In this document: positions 26,376 to 35,439 of the stretch, one piece after another
How positions within the stretch are numbered: position 1 is the first letter of the stretch
Layout: every line of letters starts with the position of its first letter
Assembly (NCBI RefSeq): GCF_900091625.1
Contig: NZ_FMIC01000002.1
Span: 992,001-1,056,000 of the forward strand
Source: Micromonospora peucetia
GTDB lineage: Bacteria > Actinomycetota > Actinomycetes > Mycobacteriales > Micromonosporaceae
Length of the DNA: 64,000 nucleotides
Reading direction: 5' to 3'
The notes under the pieces: generated by a model
Databases searched by the model: none
The model's input: only the letters and a program-made list of their open reading frames with translations
Told to the model about the DNA's origin: nothing
Program-made: the position numbers and the translations under genes

Positions 26376-29300
26376 CGCTCTTCTCCAGCCGCTCCAGGAG
26401 TTCTTGGGCAATAGGAAAATCTTCCATCGCCAAACCGAACTCTTCAACGACCTGCGAGAAACTGCGCCCCTCACGGCGAAGCCAACGCAGGTAGTCGCTC
26501 CACACCCCACGATTGACAAGTATCCACTTAACAAAAGTGGCATCCTTCGCCGGGAATTCCTCGGACAGCCCGATTGGGACCTGGTCAGGAATCCCGGATT
26601 GCCGGTTAACAGAAAGCATCTGCATGAGGGCGTGGATGCGCCGCTCGGGAGGCTCGGAACTCCGACGCAGCACCTCATACGCTTGATGCGTTAGCATCCA
26701 AGATTTTCTGGACAAATCGCTATGAAGTTGTAATTCGAAAGTTTGACCGCCCGGCGAGGTGATCGTACAGTTAAAACCATAGAAGCGATTTCCCGCACGC
26801 CAAAAATTCTTGCAATCCTCATCGCCGACAACAAATCCCATCTCACGCAACTCCACGAGGATCGCCTGCACGGCACCTCGATACCGAGCTTTCGGTGGCA
26901 TGGAGAATGAAAATCTGAGGACGTCATTCACGCCACGGCTAAATTCTTCTACAGAAACCCCCACCGCTTGCGCCTCATCGAGATACTTGCGGAACAAAGA
27001 ATCGAGCGCCTTAACTCGGAATTCCTGGTCACGCAAGATGATCGGATGATCGAGCCTCAGAGTCTCCGTCACCCGCCTTCCCGCTTTCGTAAGCGCGCTC
27101 TCGACCTCGTCAGCAGCAGCGACCGCCTGGCCTCGCAAGGTTGCCAAGACAGACCGCTCCTGATGAGACAACTGGCCAAGGAGAGGCGAGGACTCCCCTG
27201 GCCCTGCCTGATCCGGTGGATCGTCATCGAGTGAAGGCCCTGAGCCTACTGAACCCGGCCCTTCGAGCAGGTACACGCGATTCAGGTACAGCTCGCCGTA
27301 CCCTTCGTCGGTTTCGGCGGGCGGGTACTGCGGCAGATCCGGTCGCTCACTGAAGCGTCCTCGCCGCAGTCCTCCCAGCGGCATCGGTCTGCCATCCGAG
27401 CCGAGCACCAGCACCTCGGTGTCGACGGCGTTGTACGGGTGCGGGGTGCCCCGGTGCTGGTAAAGAGGCGCGTCCGACACCGCCCCGCTCTGTGGGTCGA
27501 GGTAGAGGATCGTGCCGTTCTGGTTGAGGGCGACCCAGATGTGGGAACCGCCCTGCTCGAAACTGTTGACGACGAAGGCGAAGCTGCCGTGGCCCCCGAG
27601 GCGCAGCTGGGCGTGGAGGTTGCGGTAACCCGTGTCGATGGCCCGCTGCCGCTCGGCACCCTGGACGTCATCCGTCGGCTGGCAGAGGCGCTGGAAGCGG
27701 CCACCGGTGACGTCCTCCACCCGCCCCGTGCCGTCCCGTTCGCCATTGATGGGGCGCGCGACGTCACCCGCCACGTAGGCGTCGAAGGTGCGGGGAGCGG
27801 CCACCCTGGGTCGGCCGTGCAACCAGGTGTCGAACAGCGACAGGGTGCAGTCGATGCAGTTGATGCCACGGGTCGGGTCGGCCCGCGGCCCACCGTCGTT
27901 GACCAACCCGAACCACCCGCCCGTTCGCGGGTCGGCGTTCCGTCGGACACTCCCGTCAGGCTCGCGGGGCATTTGCCGTTCGACGTCGGTCTGGTGCAGG
28001 GCCAACGGCGGACGCAGACCACCAGGCCGGCCGTAGTTTCGCGACCGGTCGATCGGCGGCGGATGGTCGTCGCCCGTCAGCGCCGAGCGGTCGGAGGTCT
28101 CCACCGCGCCGTACGCCAGGTCGCCGACGTCGTCGTTGATCCGGCGGAAGTCGGCGGGGTCGACGACACCCACAACTGACGGCACGACGCTACCGGCCAG
28201 CACCGCTTCCGCATGATCCAGGTACTGCCCGTACGTCCGCATCTCGTCGTTCGCTGCCCAGTGCCACCTGTCAGCCTGACGCGCCTGCCCCGTCCTGTGC
28301 AGATGAAGGGCGTGGGCGGCGAAGTCCTGCGCCCTGTGGTGGTGTTCGTCTGCGCGGGCCCTGAGCCGCACAGCCTCATCAAAGCGGCGCTTGTCCTCGA
28401 ACCACGCCCGCTGCGACTCGTAGTAGCCGCGGTAACGGCGTCTTTCGAACGCATCCCGGTCGAGGGCCCACTTGGCCGCATACCACTCGGGGGTCCTGAC
28501 CCGGGGTTCAGCCGGTCCATCCCGACCAGCCGCTTCCGCCGAGTCACTGCGGACGTGGGGATTCTGCCCGGATGTCGGCGCGGCAGGCGAGGGCAGCAGC
28601 GTCGGCGGTGCCGACTGTGCCGGAACCGCTCCGACGACTCCTCGCGTGACGGCGGGCTCGGCAGTGGCGGCCGGCGAAACGTGGACCGCCCCCGGGACGG
28701 CCACACCAGTTCTCGGCTCAGGAAACGAGACGGAGGCCGGCCCGACCGTCGCGGTGCCCATGCCCGCGCTGGGCCCGCCTACCGGGGCCGCTGCTGGCAC
28801 ATTGGGCGGGCCAGCAGCGCTCGCGACGTTCGCGGGACCAGTGCCACTCGGGGCGTTCCCGGAAACGGTCGTCTGGAAGTCCACGCCGGTCGAGACACCC
28901 ACGTTGGCGAGGACGGGCGCCGCCGCTGTGACCGACGAGAGAGACGGGCTGGGTGCGGACTCTGGCGATACGGACGCGCTGACCGCAGCGGTTCGTTCGA
29001 TTCCGGTGCCAGTCACAGGTGCGGTCGTGGTGGCGGCGCGGTCGGCGGTCGTCGTCGCGACGCCAGCCTGCGCCGCCTCGGCCTCCGGCGTTGGCCGGGC
29101 CGCAGGCGTCGTCTCGGCATCGGTCGTACCTCGTTGACCCTCATCGTGCACGCCTGTCGATGCCCCTGGCCCCTGGGTGGAGGACTCCGCTCCAGCGCTG
29201 GGCGCGGCAACGGAGGGACCCTCCGCTGCCGGCATTCCGGGAGGCGTCGGGAGGCCGCCGGCTCCCGACGACGTCAGCGGCATCCCGGCCAGAGCGCTCA

Positions 29301-30309
29301 GCTGTCCGTCGAGCCGTGCCTGCAACGCCGCGTCGGCCTGTGCGGTGGCGGAACCACGGGCACCGGACGCCGCCGCACGGGCCGCGTCCTCGACGGAGGT
29401 CAGCCCTTGGCCGGTGGCGAGGCTCGCGGCCTGATCCGCCATCACCTCGCCGGCCATCTCGCGGCCGAAGTGCTCCCCGATCCGGGCGCTCCGGCCGGTG
29501 GCGTGCCGACCGAGACCGGCCAGCGGCGCCACCATCCCGCCGGCCATGCCGCCGAGCGCCGTGGTGCCCAACTCCGTCACGTCCAGCCCGTGCCGGCGAC
29601 CGGTCGAGTTCTGGTAAGCCTGGGTGGCGAGGTTGATGCCGCTCTCCTCGGCCGCCTCGGACAGGCCGCTGACCGCCGCTCGACGGCTGAACCCTCGCAC
29701 GCCGCCCTTGGTGACCTCCTTCGCCGCCCGCTCGCCGGCCTCCTTGAGACCCTGCTTGAGCGACTTGCGGGCCAACTGCGCCATCAGCCGCTTGAAGATC
29801 TGCTGCACGATGAGCCTGGTGGCGGTGATCGCCACCCCCGCGGCGGGCGAGGCCGCGCCCGCGGTGAGCACGGTCGCGACGGCCAGCGACAGCAGCTCGA
29901 CCACCAGGATGCCCAGCTCGATCCAGACCTCGAGCTTGGCACCCTCGATGTCGCAGCCGCACTCCTCCACCAACCGGCCCAGCTCGGTGCTGACGGCGAA
30001 CAGTACGGGCAGTGGCGCCTCGTCGCCCTCCGCCACCCGGCGCCAGGCCGTGTCGAAGGCTGCGGCGACCGCCCCGACCCCGCCGTATCCGCCGCGCACC
30101 TCGCCAGCGGCGGCGACGGCGTCGGCCTGCGGCCCGGCCAGCGCGGCGGCCACCGCGTACCACTGCTCGGCGAGCTCCCAGACCGCGCGTTCGTTCCCTT
30201 CCGGCCACTCGACGCCGATGACCCAGTCGAGGGCCTCGTAGACCCAGCCGGGCAATTGCCAGGGCGAGTAGTCGAGCGGGTGCGGGATGGGGCTCGGCAA
30301 CAGACTCAT
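26332..30309 (-). CDS. Large polymorphic toxin: WXG-like N-terminus, papain-fold deaminase domain, RelA/SpoT-like C-terminal tip
   Basis: 1325 residues. Residues 1-130: WXG100/CpnT-like helical secretion domain (PLDYSPWQLPGWVYEALDWV, WYAVAAALAGPQAD). About 130-340: helical, amphipathic or membrane-active segments. About 340-610: Ala/Thr/Pro/Ser-rich linker. About 800-990: Papain-fold glutamine-deamidase-like toxin domain with Cys818 in INCIDCTLSLFDTW, His923 in GGSHIWVALNQNG and Asp938 in YLDPQSG. About 1085-1260: a RelA/SpoT synthetase-like domain (VKALDSLFRK from Lys1100, NDVLRFSF, FELQLHSD around 1191-1198, THQAYEVLR). The last 65 residues form a tail. The DNA for the tip (26332 to about 27235) has clearly lower G+C than the rest, as expected of an exchangeable toxin end. 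Good GAGGAG precedes ATG 30309. Type VII secretion is inferred from the N-terminus and neighbours; enzymatic activity of either domain is inferred. Confidence 0.85.
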   Translation of the reverse strand: MSLLPSPIPHPLDYSPWQLPGWVYEALDWVIGVEWPEGNERAVWELAEQWYAVAAALAGPQADAVAAAGEVRGGYGGVGAVAAAFDTAWRRVAEGDEAPLPVLFAVSTELGRLVEECGCDIEGAKLEVWIELGILVVELLSLAVATVLTAGAASPAAGVAITATRLIVQQIFKRLMAQLARKSLKQGLKEAGERAAKEVTKGGVRGFSRRAAVSGLSEAAEESGINLATQAYQNSTGRRHGLDVTELGTTALGGMAGGMVAPLAGLGRHATGRSARIGEHFGREMAGEVMADQAASLATGQGLTSVEDAARAAASGARGSATAQADAALQARLDGQLSALAGMPLTSSGAGGLPTPPGMPAAEGPSVAAPSAGAESSTQGPGASTGVHDEGQRGTTDAETTPAARPTPEAEAAQAGVATTTADRAATTTAPVTGTGIERTAAVSASVSPESAPSPSLSSVTAAAPVLANVGVSTGVDFQTTVSGNAPSGTGPANVASAAGPPNVPAAAPVGGPSAGMGTATVGPASVSFPEPRTGVAVPGAVHVSPAATAEPAVTRGVVGAVPAQSAPPTLLPSPAAPTSGQNPHVRSDSAEAAGRDGPAEPRVRTPEWYAAKWALDRDAFERRRYRGYYESQRAWFEDKRRFDEAVRLRARADEHHHRAQDFAAHALHLHRTGQARQADRWHWAANDEMRTYGQYLDHAEAVLAGSVVPSVVGVVDPADFRRINDDVGDLAYGAVETSDRSALTGDDHPPPIDRSRNYGRPGGLRPPLALHQTDVERQMPREPDGSVRRNADPRTGGWFGLVNDGGPRADPTRGINCIDCTLSLFDTWLHGRPRVAAPRTFDAYVAGDVARPINGERDGTGRVEDVTGGRFQRLCQPTDDVQGAERQRAIDTGYRNLHAQLRLGGHGSFAFVVNSFEQGGSHIWVALNQNGTILYLDPQSGAVSDAPLYQHRGTPHPYNAVDTEVLVLGSDGRPMPLGGLRRGRFSERPDLPQYPPAETDEGYGELYLNRVYLLEGPGSVGSGPSLDDDPPDQAGPGESSPLLGQLSHQERSVLATLRGQAVAAADEVESALTKAGRRVTETLRLDHPIILRDQEFRVKALDSLFRKYLDEAQAVGVSVEEFSRGVNDVLRFSFSMPPKARYRGAVQAILVELREMGFVVGDEDCKNFWRAGNRFYGFNCTITSPGGQTFELQLHSDLSRKSWMLTHQAYEVLRRSSEPPERRIHALMQMLSVNRQSGIPDQVPIGLSEEFPAKDATFVKWILVNRGVWSDYLRWLRREGRSFSQVVEEFGLAMEDFPIAQELLERLEKSDADLLRDLPRRRQS

Positions 30310-30327
30310 CCGGGTCTCCTCAGCGGA

Positions 30328-30666
30328 TCAGCGCTGCTGGTGCCGGTCGCCGACGCGGCCGAGCCGGCCCGCGCTCGTCGCGTCCGTCCGCAGGTTGGCG
30401 TCCACCGACCGGACCACGTCGGCGCCGAGGCCCTCCACGTGCCGTCCCACGCCGTCCCACGCGCGCAGGACCAACTCCTCGAAGCCACGGTATTTCTGCT
30501 CGAACGCCGCCCCGATGTCGTCCTTGCCCCACGGCGATCGGGCGCTCGCTGCCGCGATCACGCCACCCGTCTGGCGGCGACATGCCGCGATCGCCTCGCC
30601 GGACAGCGAGAGGTCGACACCCCCGCGCCGGGCACGCTGCGGGTCGAGCCAGAGCTGACCGTCCAT
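30328..30666 (-). CDS. WXG100-like type VII secretion partner
   Basis: 112 residues, helical. Contains [20 protein letters not shown], a Trp-Gly pair at mid-length as in WXG100 proteins, followed by an amphipathic helix ([16 protein letters not shown]). Small WXG-like genes just before CpnT-type toxins are thought to co-secrete or chaperone them. The start overlaps the upstream stop (either GTG 30669 or ATG 30666). The toxin begins 18 bases downstream. Confidence 0.75.
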   Translation of the reverse strand: MDGQLWLDPQRARRGGVDLSLSGEAIAACRRQTGGVIAAASARSPWGKDDIGAAFEQKYRGFEELVLRAWDGVGRHVEGLGADVVRSVDANLRTDATSAGRLGRVGDRHQQR

Positions 30667-31085
30667 CACTCGCCCCGGCGCAGCGCGGCGTCGGCCCGAC
30701 CCAGCAACGAATCGAAGTCACCCGTACGCAGGAAATCCGCCGCCCCGGAGCCGGCGGGCAGGTAGCCGGCCACGAGTTCCTGGGTGGCGGCGACCGCCGC
30801 CGCGCCAGCCCGGTGGACCGTGGCGGTGATCTTCCGGCTCAACGCCTTCGCGTCCCGGTCCTGGTAGACGGACGGGTGCAGCTCCACCGAGACCAGTTCG
30901 CCCCGGGCACCGGCGATGGCGGTCACCTGACCGTCGTCGGACCGCTCGGTCACCCGCAGGTCGGCGAGCCTGTCCTGCAGCTCGTCCAATCCGGACCTCA
31001 GTCGCTGGTAGTCCCCGTACACCTCGTCGAACCGCGCCCGCAGCGCGCGATTGGCGTCCCGGTCCACACTCTCGGCCAACGCCAC
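30666..31085 (-). CDS. YbaB/EbfC-like protein of the toxin operon
   Basis: About 139 residues. Pattern of the YbaB/EbfC fold: a first helix [20 protein letters not shown], strands [20 protein letters not shown], then a long helix [18 protein letters not shown]. In actinomycetes such proteins precede WXG100 and polymorphic-toxin genes and are probably not nucleoid factors. The start is unclear: GTG 31085 is used, but GGGGGAGG lies immediately before it, which would fit TTG 31079 better; ATG 31118 is a third choice. Confidence 0.7.
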   Translation of the reverse strand: MALAESVDRDANRALRARFDEVYGDYQRLRSGLDELQDRLADLRVTERSDDGQVTAIAGARGELVSVELHPSVYQDRDAKALSRKITATVHRAGAAAVAATQELVAGYLPAGSGAADFLRTGDFDSLLGRADAALRRGE

Positions 31086-31159
31086 CCTCCCCCGGTTACC
31101 GTCAGTAGGGCGAACCATACCGGGCGCCACGAATTCGTGGGGTCCGGTACTTTCAAGCC

Positions 31160-32392
31160 GTGATCGATCGCCAGCAGGCCGAGCAACTCGCCGCCGTGTG
31201 GGCCCGCCGCGAGTCACAGCGCCTGGGACATGAGTGCCGCCCGAGGGTCGACGAGTTCGATCTCGGCTACGCCATCACGTCCACCGTGCCCGTCGAGGCG
31301 AGGACGGCGCCCGGTGACCTACCGACCACTGTGGTGGACAAGCTGACCGGCGAGGTGACCACCTGGCCGCGCGTGCCGGTCGACGTGGTCGAGCAGATGT
31401 ACCGCCGGAGCCGGCCGGACGACCCCGGCGCACCCCGGACGGTCGATCCGGCGAGCCAACTGCTCCGCGAAATCCGCCGGTTGCCTGCTCCGACGGCAGC
31501 GGCGCACCTGACGGTCGAGGGGAGGCTGTTCCGCGCGCAGGGAGCCAAGGGCGACGTCGTGCTGAACCACCATCCGCTCGTCCGGTCCTATCTGGACGAG
31601 CAGCCCCCGGGCCACCTCGTACGTGGCGGCGACCGGCACGCCGAGCTGATCGTCGTCTCCGACGTCCTGCACGAATACGACCACCGCCGCGCCGCTGAAG
31701 GCATCGCGCCACTCGGCGTGGCCGACGCGAAGGACATTCTGCAGACCGCTCGGTTCGAGGTCTTCCGGGTCCGCGAGCCGGGCGATCCGAACGGCGGGCT
31801 CGCCGACCGCCCCTGCGACTCGTGCGTCGACATGCTCGTGGAGTTCAATGTCCTGCCCTGGTCCGACCGGGCCTTCACGATGCCGTGGCGACCGGACCCG
31901 CAGCCGGACCCTGCTCCGGGTAGGTTTCACCCGGACGTCGCGCAGGCACTCGTCGCGGCCGGCTGGCGGCCCCACTTCGGCGACGAGATCGTGGCCCTGT
32001 CCGCCATCAGGGATGTCAGCGCCGTCAGGGGCGAGACGTCCGCGCATCCCGACTTCCCCGCCGTGCTGTCGACACTCACCGCTTTTCCGGGCCTGGTGGG
32101 CGCCCGGCGCGGCCCGGGCGAACAGGTGTGGATCTCCCGGTTCGACATCCGTCCGCGGCAGGTCGCGCACACCGCCGACACGCTGGCCGACTTCGCCGCG
32201 GTGCTCGGCGTACGGCTCTTCCCCATCGGCACCGAGCGGCAGGAGAGCATCTTCGCCGTTGACGAGCGGGGGCGGGTGTTCGCGTTGGACCAGGCCGGCG
32301 AGTGGTTCCTCGGCGAGGACATCGATGCCGCGCTGACCACCCTGCTGCTCGGCCGGGCCCCCGCCCGCATCAGCGACGACGGCACCTGGTAG
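31160..32392 (+). CDS. Imm35 / YwqJ-type deaminase / SUKH-3 fusion protein
   Basis: 410 residues, no signal or membrane segment. Residues 1-85: Imm35/YrhB-like (EQLAAVWARRE, VVDKLTGEVTTWP). About 110-235: deaminase of the YwqJ group with the zinc set His160-Ala-Glu162 (DRHAELIVVSDVL) and Cys219/Cys222 (PCDSCVDML). About 255-400: SUKH-3 immunity domain (GWRPHFGDEIV, FDIRPRQVAHTADTLADFA, RLFPIGTE, WFLGEDIDAAL). SUKH and Imm35 are immunity folds, so the protein combines a toxin-type enzyme with two immunity modules. GTG 31160; divergent from the toxin operon across 74 bases. It ends two bases before the convergent dehydrogenase gene. Confidence 0.8.
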   Translation: MIDRQQAEQLAAVWARRESQRLGHECRPRVDEFDLGYAITSTVPVEARTAPGDLPTTVVDKLTGEVTTWPRVPVDVVEQMYRRSRPDDPGAPRTVDPASQLLREIRRLPAPTAAAHLTVEGRLFRAQGAKGDVVLNHHPLVRSYLDEQPPGHLVRGGDRHAELIVVSDVLHEYDHRRAAEGIAPLGVADAKDILQTARFEVFRVREPGDPNGGLADRPCDSCVDMLVEFNVLPWSDRAFTMPWRPDPQPDPAPGRFHPDVAQALVAAGWRPHFGDEIVALSAIRDVSAVRGETSAHPDFPAVLSTLTAFPGLVGARRGPGEQVWISRFDIRPRQVAHTADTLADFAAVLGVRLFPIGTERQESIFAVDERGRVFALDQAGEWFLGEDIDAALTTLLLGRAPARISDDGTW

Positions 32393-32394
32393 CG

Positions 32395-33834
32395 CTACAA
32401 CGACAGGCCGGTCAGCACCATGACCCGGGGCTCGGTGTAGTCGTCCATGGCGCTGCGCAGGCCCTCACGCCCGACGCCGCTGCCCTTCACGCCGCCGTAC
32501 GGCATCTGGTCGGCCCGGTACGACGGCACGTCGCCGACGATCACCCCGCCCACCTCCAGGGCGCGGTGCGCCGCGAAGGCCGTGTCGAGGCGGTGGGTGA
32601 AGACGCCCGCCTGCAATCCGTACGCCGAGTCGTTGACGGCGGCGAAGGCGGCCTGGTCGTGTTCGACGCGGGCGACCACCAGCACCGGCCCGAAGATCTC
32701 CTCCACGCTGACCCTGGCGTTCGCCGGCACGCCGGTGAGCACGGTCGGCGGATAGGTCGCACCCTCGCGCCGGCCGCCCAGCGCGATGGTGGCGCCGGCG
32801 GTGGCCGCCTCGTCCACCCACGCCTCCACCCGCTGGGCGGCGTCGGCGGAGATCAGTGGCCCGACGTCGGTGAGCGGGTCGGACGGGTCGCCGGTGCGCA
32901 GTTCCTGCACCGCCGCGACGAGCCGGGGCAGGAACGCGTCGTAGAGCCATTCGTGCACGTAGACCCGCTGCACGGCAATGCACGACTGTCCTGCCTGATA
33001 GTTGGAGAAGGTCGCGATGCGGTGCGCGGCGAAGGTCAGGTCCTCGTCGGTGTTCCAGTCCTCGCAGATCACGGCGGCGGCGTTGCCGCCCAGTTCCAGG
33101 GTGACGTGTTTGTCGGGCACGGACCGGCGGATGGCGGCGCCGACCGGCCCGGAGCCGGTGAACGAGACGACCGGCAGCCGGGGGTCGGTGACCAGTTCGG
33201 CGGCGCGCTCGTTGGGCAGCGGCAGGACGGAGAACATCCCCTCCGGCAGCTCGGTCTCGGCGAGCAACTCGCCCAGCAGCAGCGCCGACAACGGGGTGAC
33301 GGGGGCGGGCTTGACGATGATCGGGGCGCCGACCGCGATGGCCGGGGCGACCTTGTGCGCGACGAGGTTCAGCGGGAAGTTGAACGGCGCGATGCCGAGC
33401 ACCGGCCCCTTCGGCGCCCGCCGGACCAGGGCGATCCGGCCGGTGGCGGCGGGGTCGGTGTCGAGGCGTTGCAGCTCACCGGAGAAGCGTCGGGCCTCCT
33501 CGGCGGCCCAGCGGAAGGTGGAGACCGCCCGCCCGACCTCGGCACGCGCCCACTTCAGCGGCTTGCCGTTCTCGGCGGTGATCAGCCGCGCGAACTCCTC
33601 GGCCCGTTCGGCGAGCCGCCGGGACACCTGGTCCAGGGCCGCCGCGCGGGCGTGCGCGGGCAGGGCCGCGGCCTGCGCGGCCACCCCGGCGGCTGCCGCG
33701 ACGGCCGCTTCGACCTGCTCGGCGGTGGCGAGGGTGGTACGACCGACGGCCCGCCCGTCGTACGGGTGGTGGACGGTCAGCTCGCCCTCACCGTGGGCGG
33801 GGCGGGAGGCGACATGGAAGGCGACGGAGTCCAC
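32395..33834 (-). CDS. Aldehyde dehydrogenase, probably succinate-semialdehyde type
   Basis: 479 residues, NAD(P)-dependent aldehyde dehydrogenase fold: GIAPFNFPLNLVAHKVAPA, FTGSGPVGAAI, the glutamate motif VTLELGGNAAAVI and catalytic Cys285 in AGQSCIAVQR. The beta-strand LVRRAPKGPVLG and the FNFPLN signature fit the succinate-semialdehyde/lactaldehyde group. It is divergent from genes for aminobutyraldehyde dehydrogenase and GABA aminotransferase, so the last step GABA to succinate is the likely job. GTG 33834 is the best start before the domain, but no well-spaced ribosome-binding site is seen. Confidence 0.8.
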   Translation of the reverse strand: MDSVAFHVASRPAHGEGELTVHHPYDGRAVGRTTLATAEQVEAAVAAAAGVAAQAAALPAHARAAALDQVSRRLAERAEEFARLITAENGKPLKWARAEVGRAVSTFRWAAEEARRFSGELQRLDTDPAATGRIALVRRAPKGPVLGIAPFNFPLNLVAHKVAPAIAVGAPIIVKPAPVTPLSALLLGELLAETELPEGMFSVLPLPNERAAELVTDPRLPVVSFTGSGPVGAAIRRSVPDKHVTLELGGNAAAVICEDWNTDEDLTFAAHRIATFSNYQAGQSCIAVQRVYVHEWLYDAFLPRLVAAVQELRTGDPSDPLTDVGPLISADAAQRVEAWVDEAATAGATIALGGRREGATYPPTVLTGVPANARVSVEEIFGPVLVVARVEHDQAAFAAVNDSAYGLQAGVFTHRLDTAFAAHRALEVGGVIVGDVPSYRADQMPYGGVKGSGVGREGLRSAMDDYTEPRVMVLTGLSL

Positions 33835-33885
33835 ATGCAGCAGCGTAGACGACCGATCCTCCACGGAAACAGTGGCATTGGGCCT

Positions 33886-33921
33886 TGTCTGCCGCGAATT
33901 CGGTAGCGAAGATGGCAGACA
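33886..33921. promoter_or_regulatory. Inverted repeat in the divergent promoter of the GABA genes
   Basis: TGTCTGCC (33886-33893) and GGCAGACA (33914-33921) form perfect 8-base arms 20 bases apart, within the 136-base gap between the two divergent aldehyde dehydrogenase genes. The position suits an operator acting on both. No regulator is encoded next to it; the nearest candidate is the Lrp-like gene at 53.6 kb. Confidence 0.4.
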
Positions 33922-33970
33922 GATTGCGATTACCGCCGCAGACCGCATCTCTCACCGGAGTGAGCCAGTC

Positions 33971-35407
33971 ATGAGCGACCAGCAGCAGTTGCGCAACTTC
34001 GTCAACGGCGTCCACGTCGAGCCGACCGACGGCGGCTACGCCGACCTGGTCGACCCGTGCACCGGCGAGGTCTTCGCGCAGGCCCCGGTCTCCGGGGCCG
34101 CCGACGTGGACGCGGCGATGCGGGCTGCCGCCACGGCCTTCGAGAGCTGGCGGGACACGACCCCGGCCGAGCGGCAGCGGGCGCTGCTCAGGCTCGCCGA
34201 CGCGGTCGAGTCCCGGGCGTCCGACCTGGTCGACGCGGAGGTCCGCAACACCGGCAAGCCGCGCCAGCTCACCGCCGAGGAGGAGCTGCCCCCGGCGGTC
34301 GACCAGTTCCGCTTCTTCGCCGGGGCGGCCCGGTTGCTGGAGGGCCGTTCGGCCGGCGAATACCTGGCCGGGCACACCTCCTACGTGCGGCGCGAGCCGA
34401 TCGGGGTCTGCGCCCAGGTCACCCCCTGGAACTATCCGCTGATGATGGCGGTCTGGAAGATCGCCCCGGCGCTGGCCGCCGGCAACACGGTGGTGCTCAA
34501 GCCGTCGGACACCACGCCGGTGTCGACGCTGCTGCTGGCCGAGATCGCGGCGGAGTTCCTCCCGCCGGGCGTGTTCAACGTGGTCTGCGGCGACCGGGAC
34601 ACCGGTCGTACGCTCGTGTCGCACCCGACCCCGCAGCTGGTGTCGATCACCGGCTCGACCCGGGCGGGCATGGAGGTCGCCGCCGCCGCGGCCCCCGACC
34701 TGAAGCGGACCCACCTGGAGCTGGGCGGCAAGGCTCCGGTGGTGCTCTTCGACGACGCGGACGTCGAGGCGGCGGCGGAGGCCATCGCGCTCGGCGGCTA
34801 CTTCAACGCCGGGCAGGACTGCACGGCGGCGACCCGGGTGCTCGCCGGTCCCGGCATCCACGACGACTTCGTGGCGGCCCTCACCGAGCGAGCCCGCAAC
34901 ACGAAGACCGGCGCGCCGGACGACGCGGACGTGGCCTACGGCCCGCTGAACAACGCCAACCAGCTCGCCCGGGTCAGCGGCTTCGTCGACCGGCTTCCCG
35001 ACCACGCCGACGTCCGCACCGGCGGTTCGCGGCTCGGCGAGCGCGGCTACTTCTACGCCCCGACCGTGGTCAGCGGGCTGCGCCAGGCCGACGAGATCAT
35101 CCAGGACGAGGTGTTCGGGCCGGTGATCACCGTGCAGCGGTTCACCGACGAGGACGAGGCGGTGCGCTGGGCCAACGGCGTCGACTACGGCCTGTCGGCG
35201 TCGGTGTGGACGAGGGACCACGGTCGGGCGATGCGGATGACCCGCCGGCTCGACTTCGGCTGCGTCTGGGTGAACACGCACATCCCGTTCGTCTCCGAGA
35301 TGCCGCACGGCGGGTTCAAGCACTCCGGGCACGGCAAGGACCTCTCGGTCTACAGCCTGGAGGACTACACCCGGATCAAGCACGTCATGCACCACATCGA
35401 GGGCTGA
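33971..35407 (+). CDS. Gamma-aminobutyraldehyde dehydrogenase-type enzyme
   Basis: 478 residues. Aldehyde dehydrogenase with VTPWNYPLMMAVWKIAPALA, ITGSTRAGMEVA, HLELGGKAPVVLF and catalytic Cys284 in AGQDCTAATR. The C-terminal sequence MPHGGFKHSGHGKDLSVYS is the pattern of PatD/YdcW-type enzymes that oxidise 4-aminobutanal from putrescine to GABA. ATG 33971 follows GGAGTGAG. GABA aminotransferase is 33 bases downstream, so substrate flow putrescine to aminobutanal to GABA to succinate semialdehyde is encoded side by side. Confidence 0.88.
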   Translation: MSDQQQLRNFVNGVHVEPTDGGYADLVDPCTGEVFAQAPVSGAADVDAAMRAAATAFESWRDTTPAERQRALLRLADAVESRASDLVDAEVRNTGKPRQLTAEEELPPAVDQFRFFAGAARLLEGRSAGEYLAGHTSYVRREPIGVCAQVTPWNYPLMMAVWKIAPALAAGNTVVLKPSDTTPVSTLLLAEIAAEFLPPGVFNVVCGDRDTGRTLVSHPTPQLVSITGSTRAGMEVAAAAAPDLKRTHLELGGKAPVVLFDDADVEAAAEAIALGGYFNAGQDCTAATRVLAGPGIHDDFVAALTERARNTKTGAPDDADVAYGPLNNANQLARVSGFVDRLPDHADVRTGGSRLGERGYFYAPTVVSGLRQADEIIQDEVFGPVITVQRFTDEDEAVRWANGVDYGLSASVWTRDHGRAMRMTRRLDFGCVWVNTHIPFVSEMPHGGFKHSGHGKDLSVYSLEDYTRIKHVMHHIEG

Positions 35408-35439
35408 CAGTCCCGCGCGAACGGAACGGAGGCACCGCC

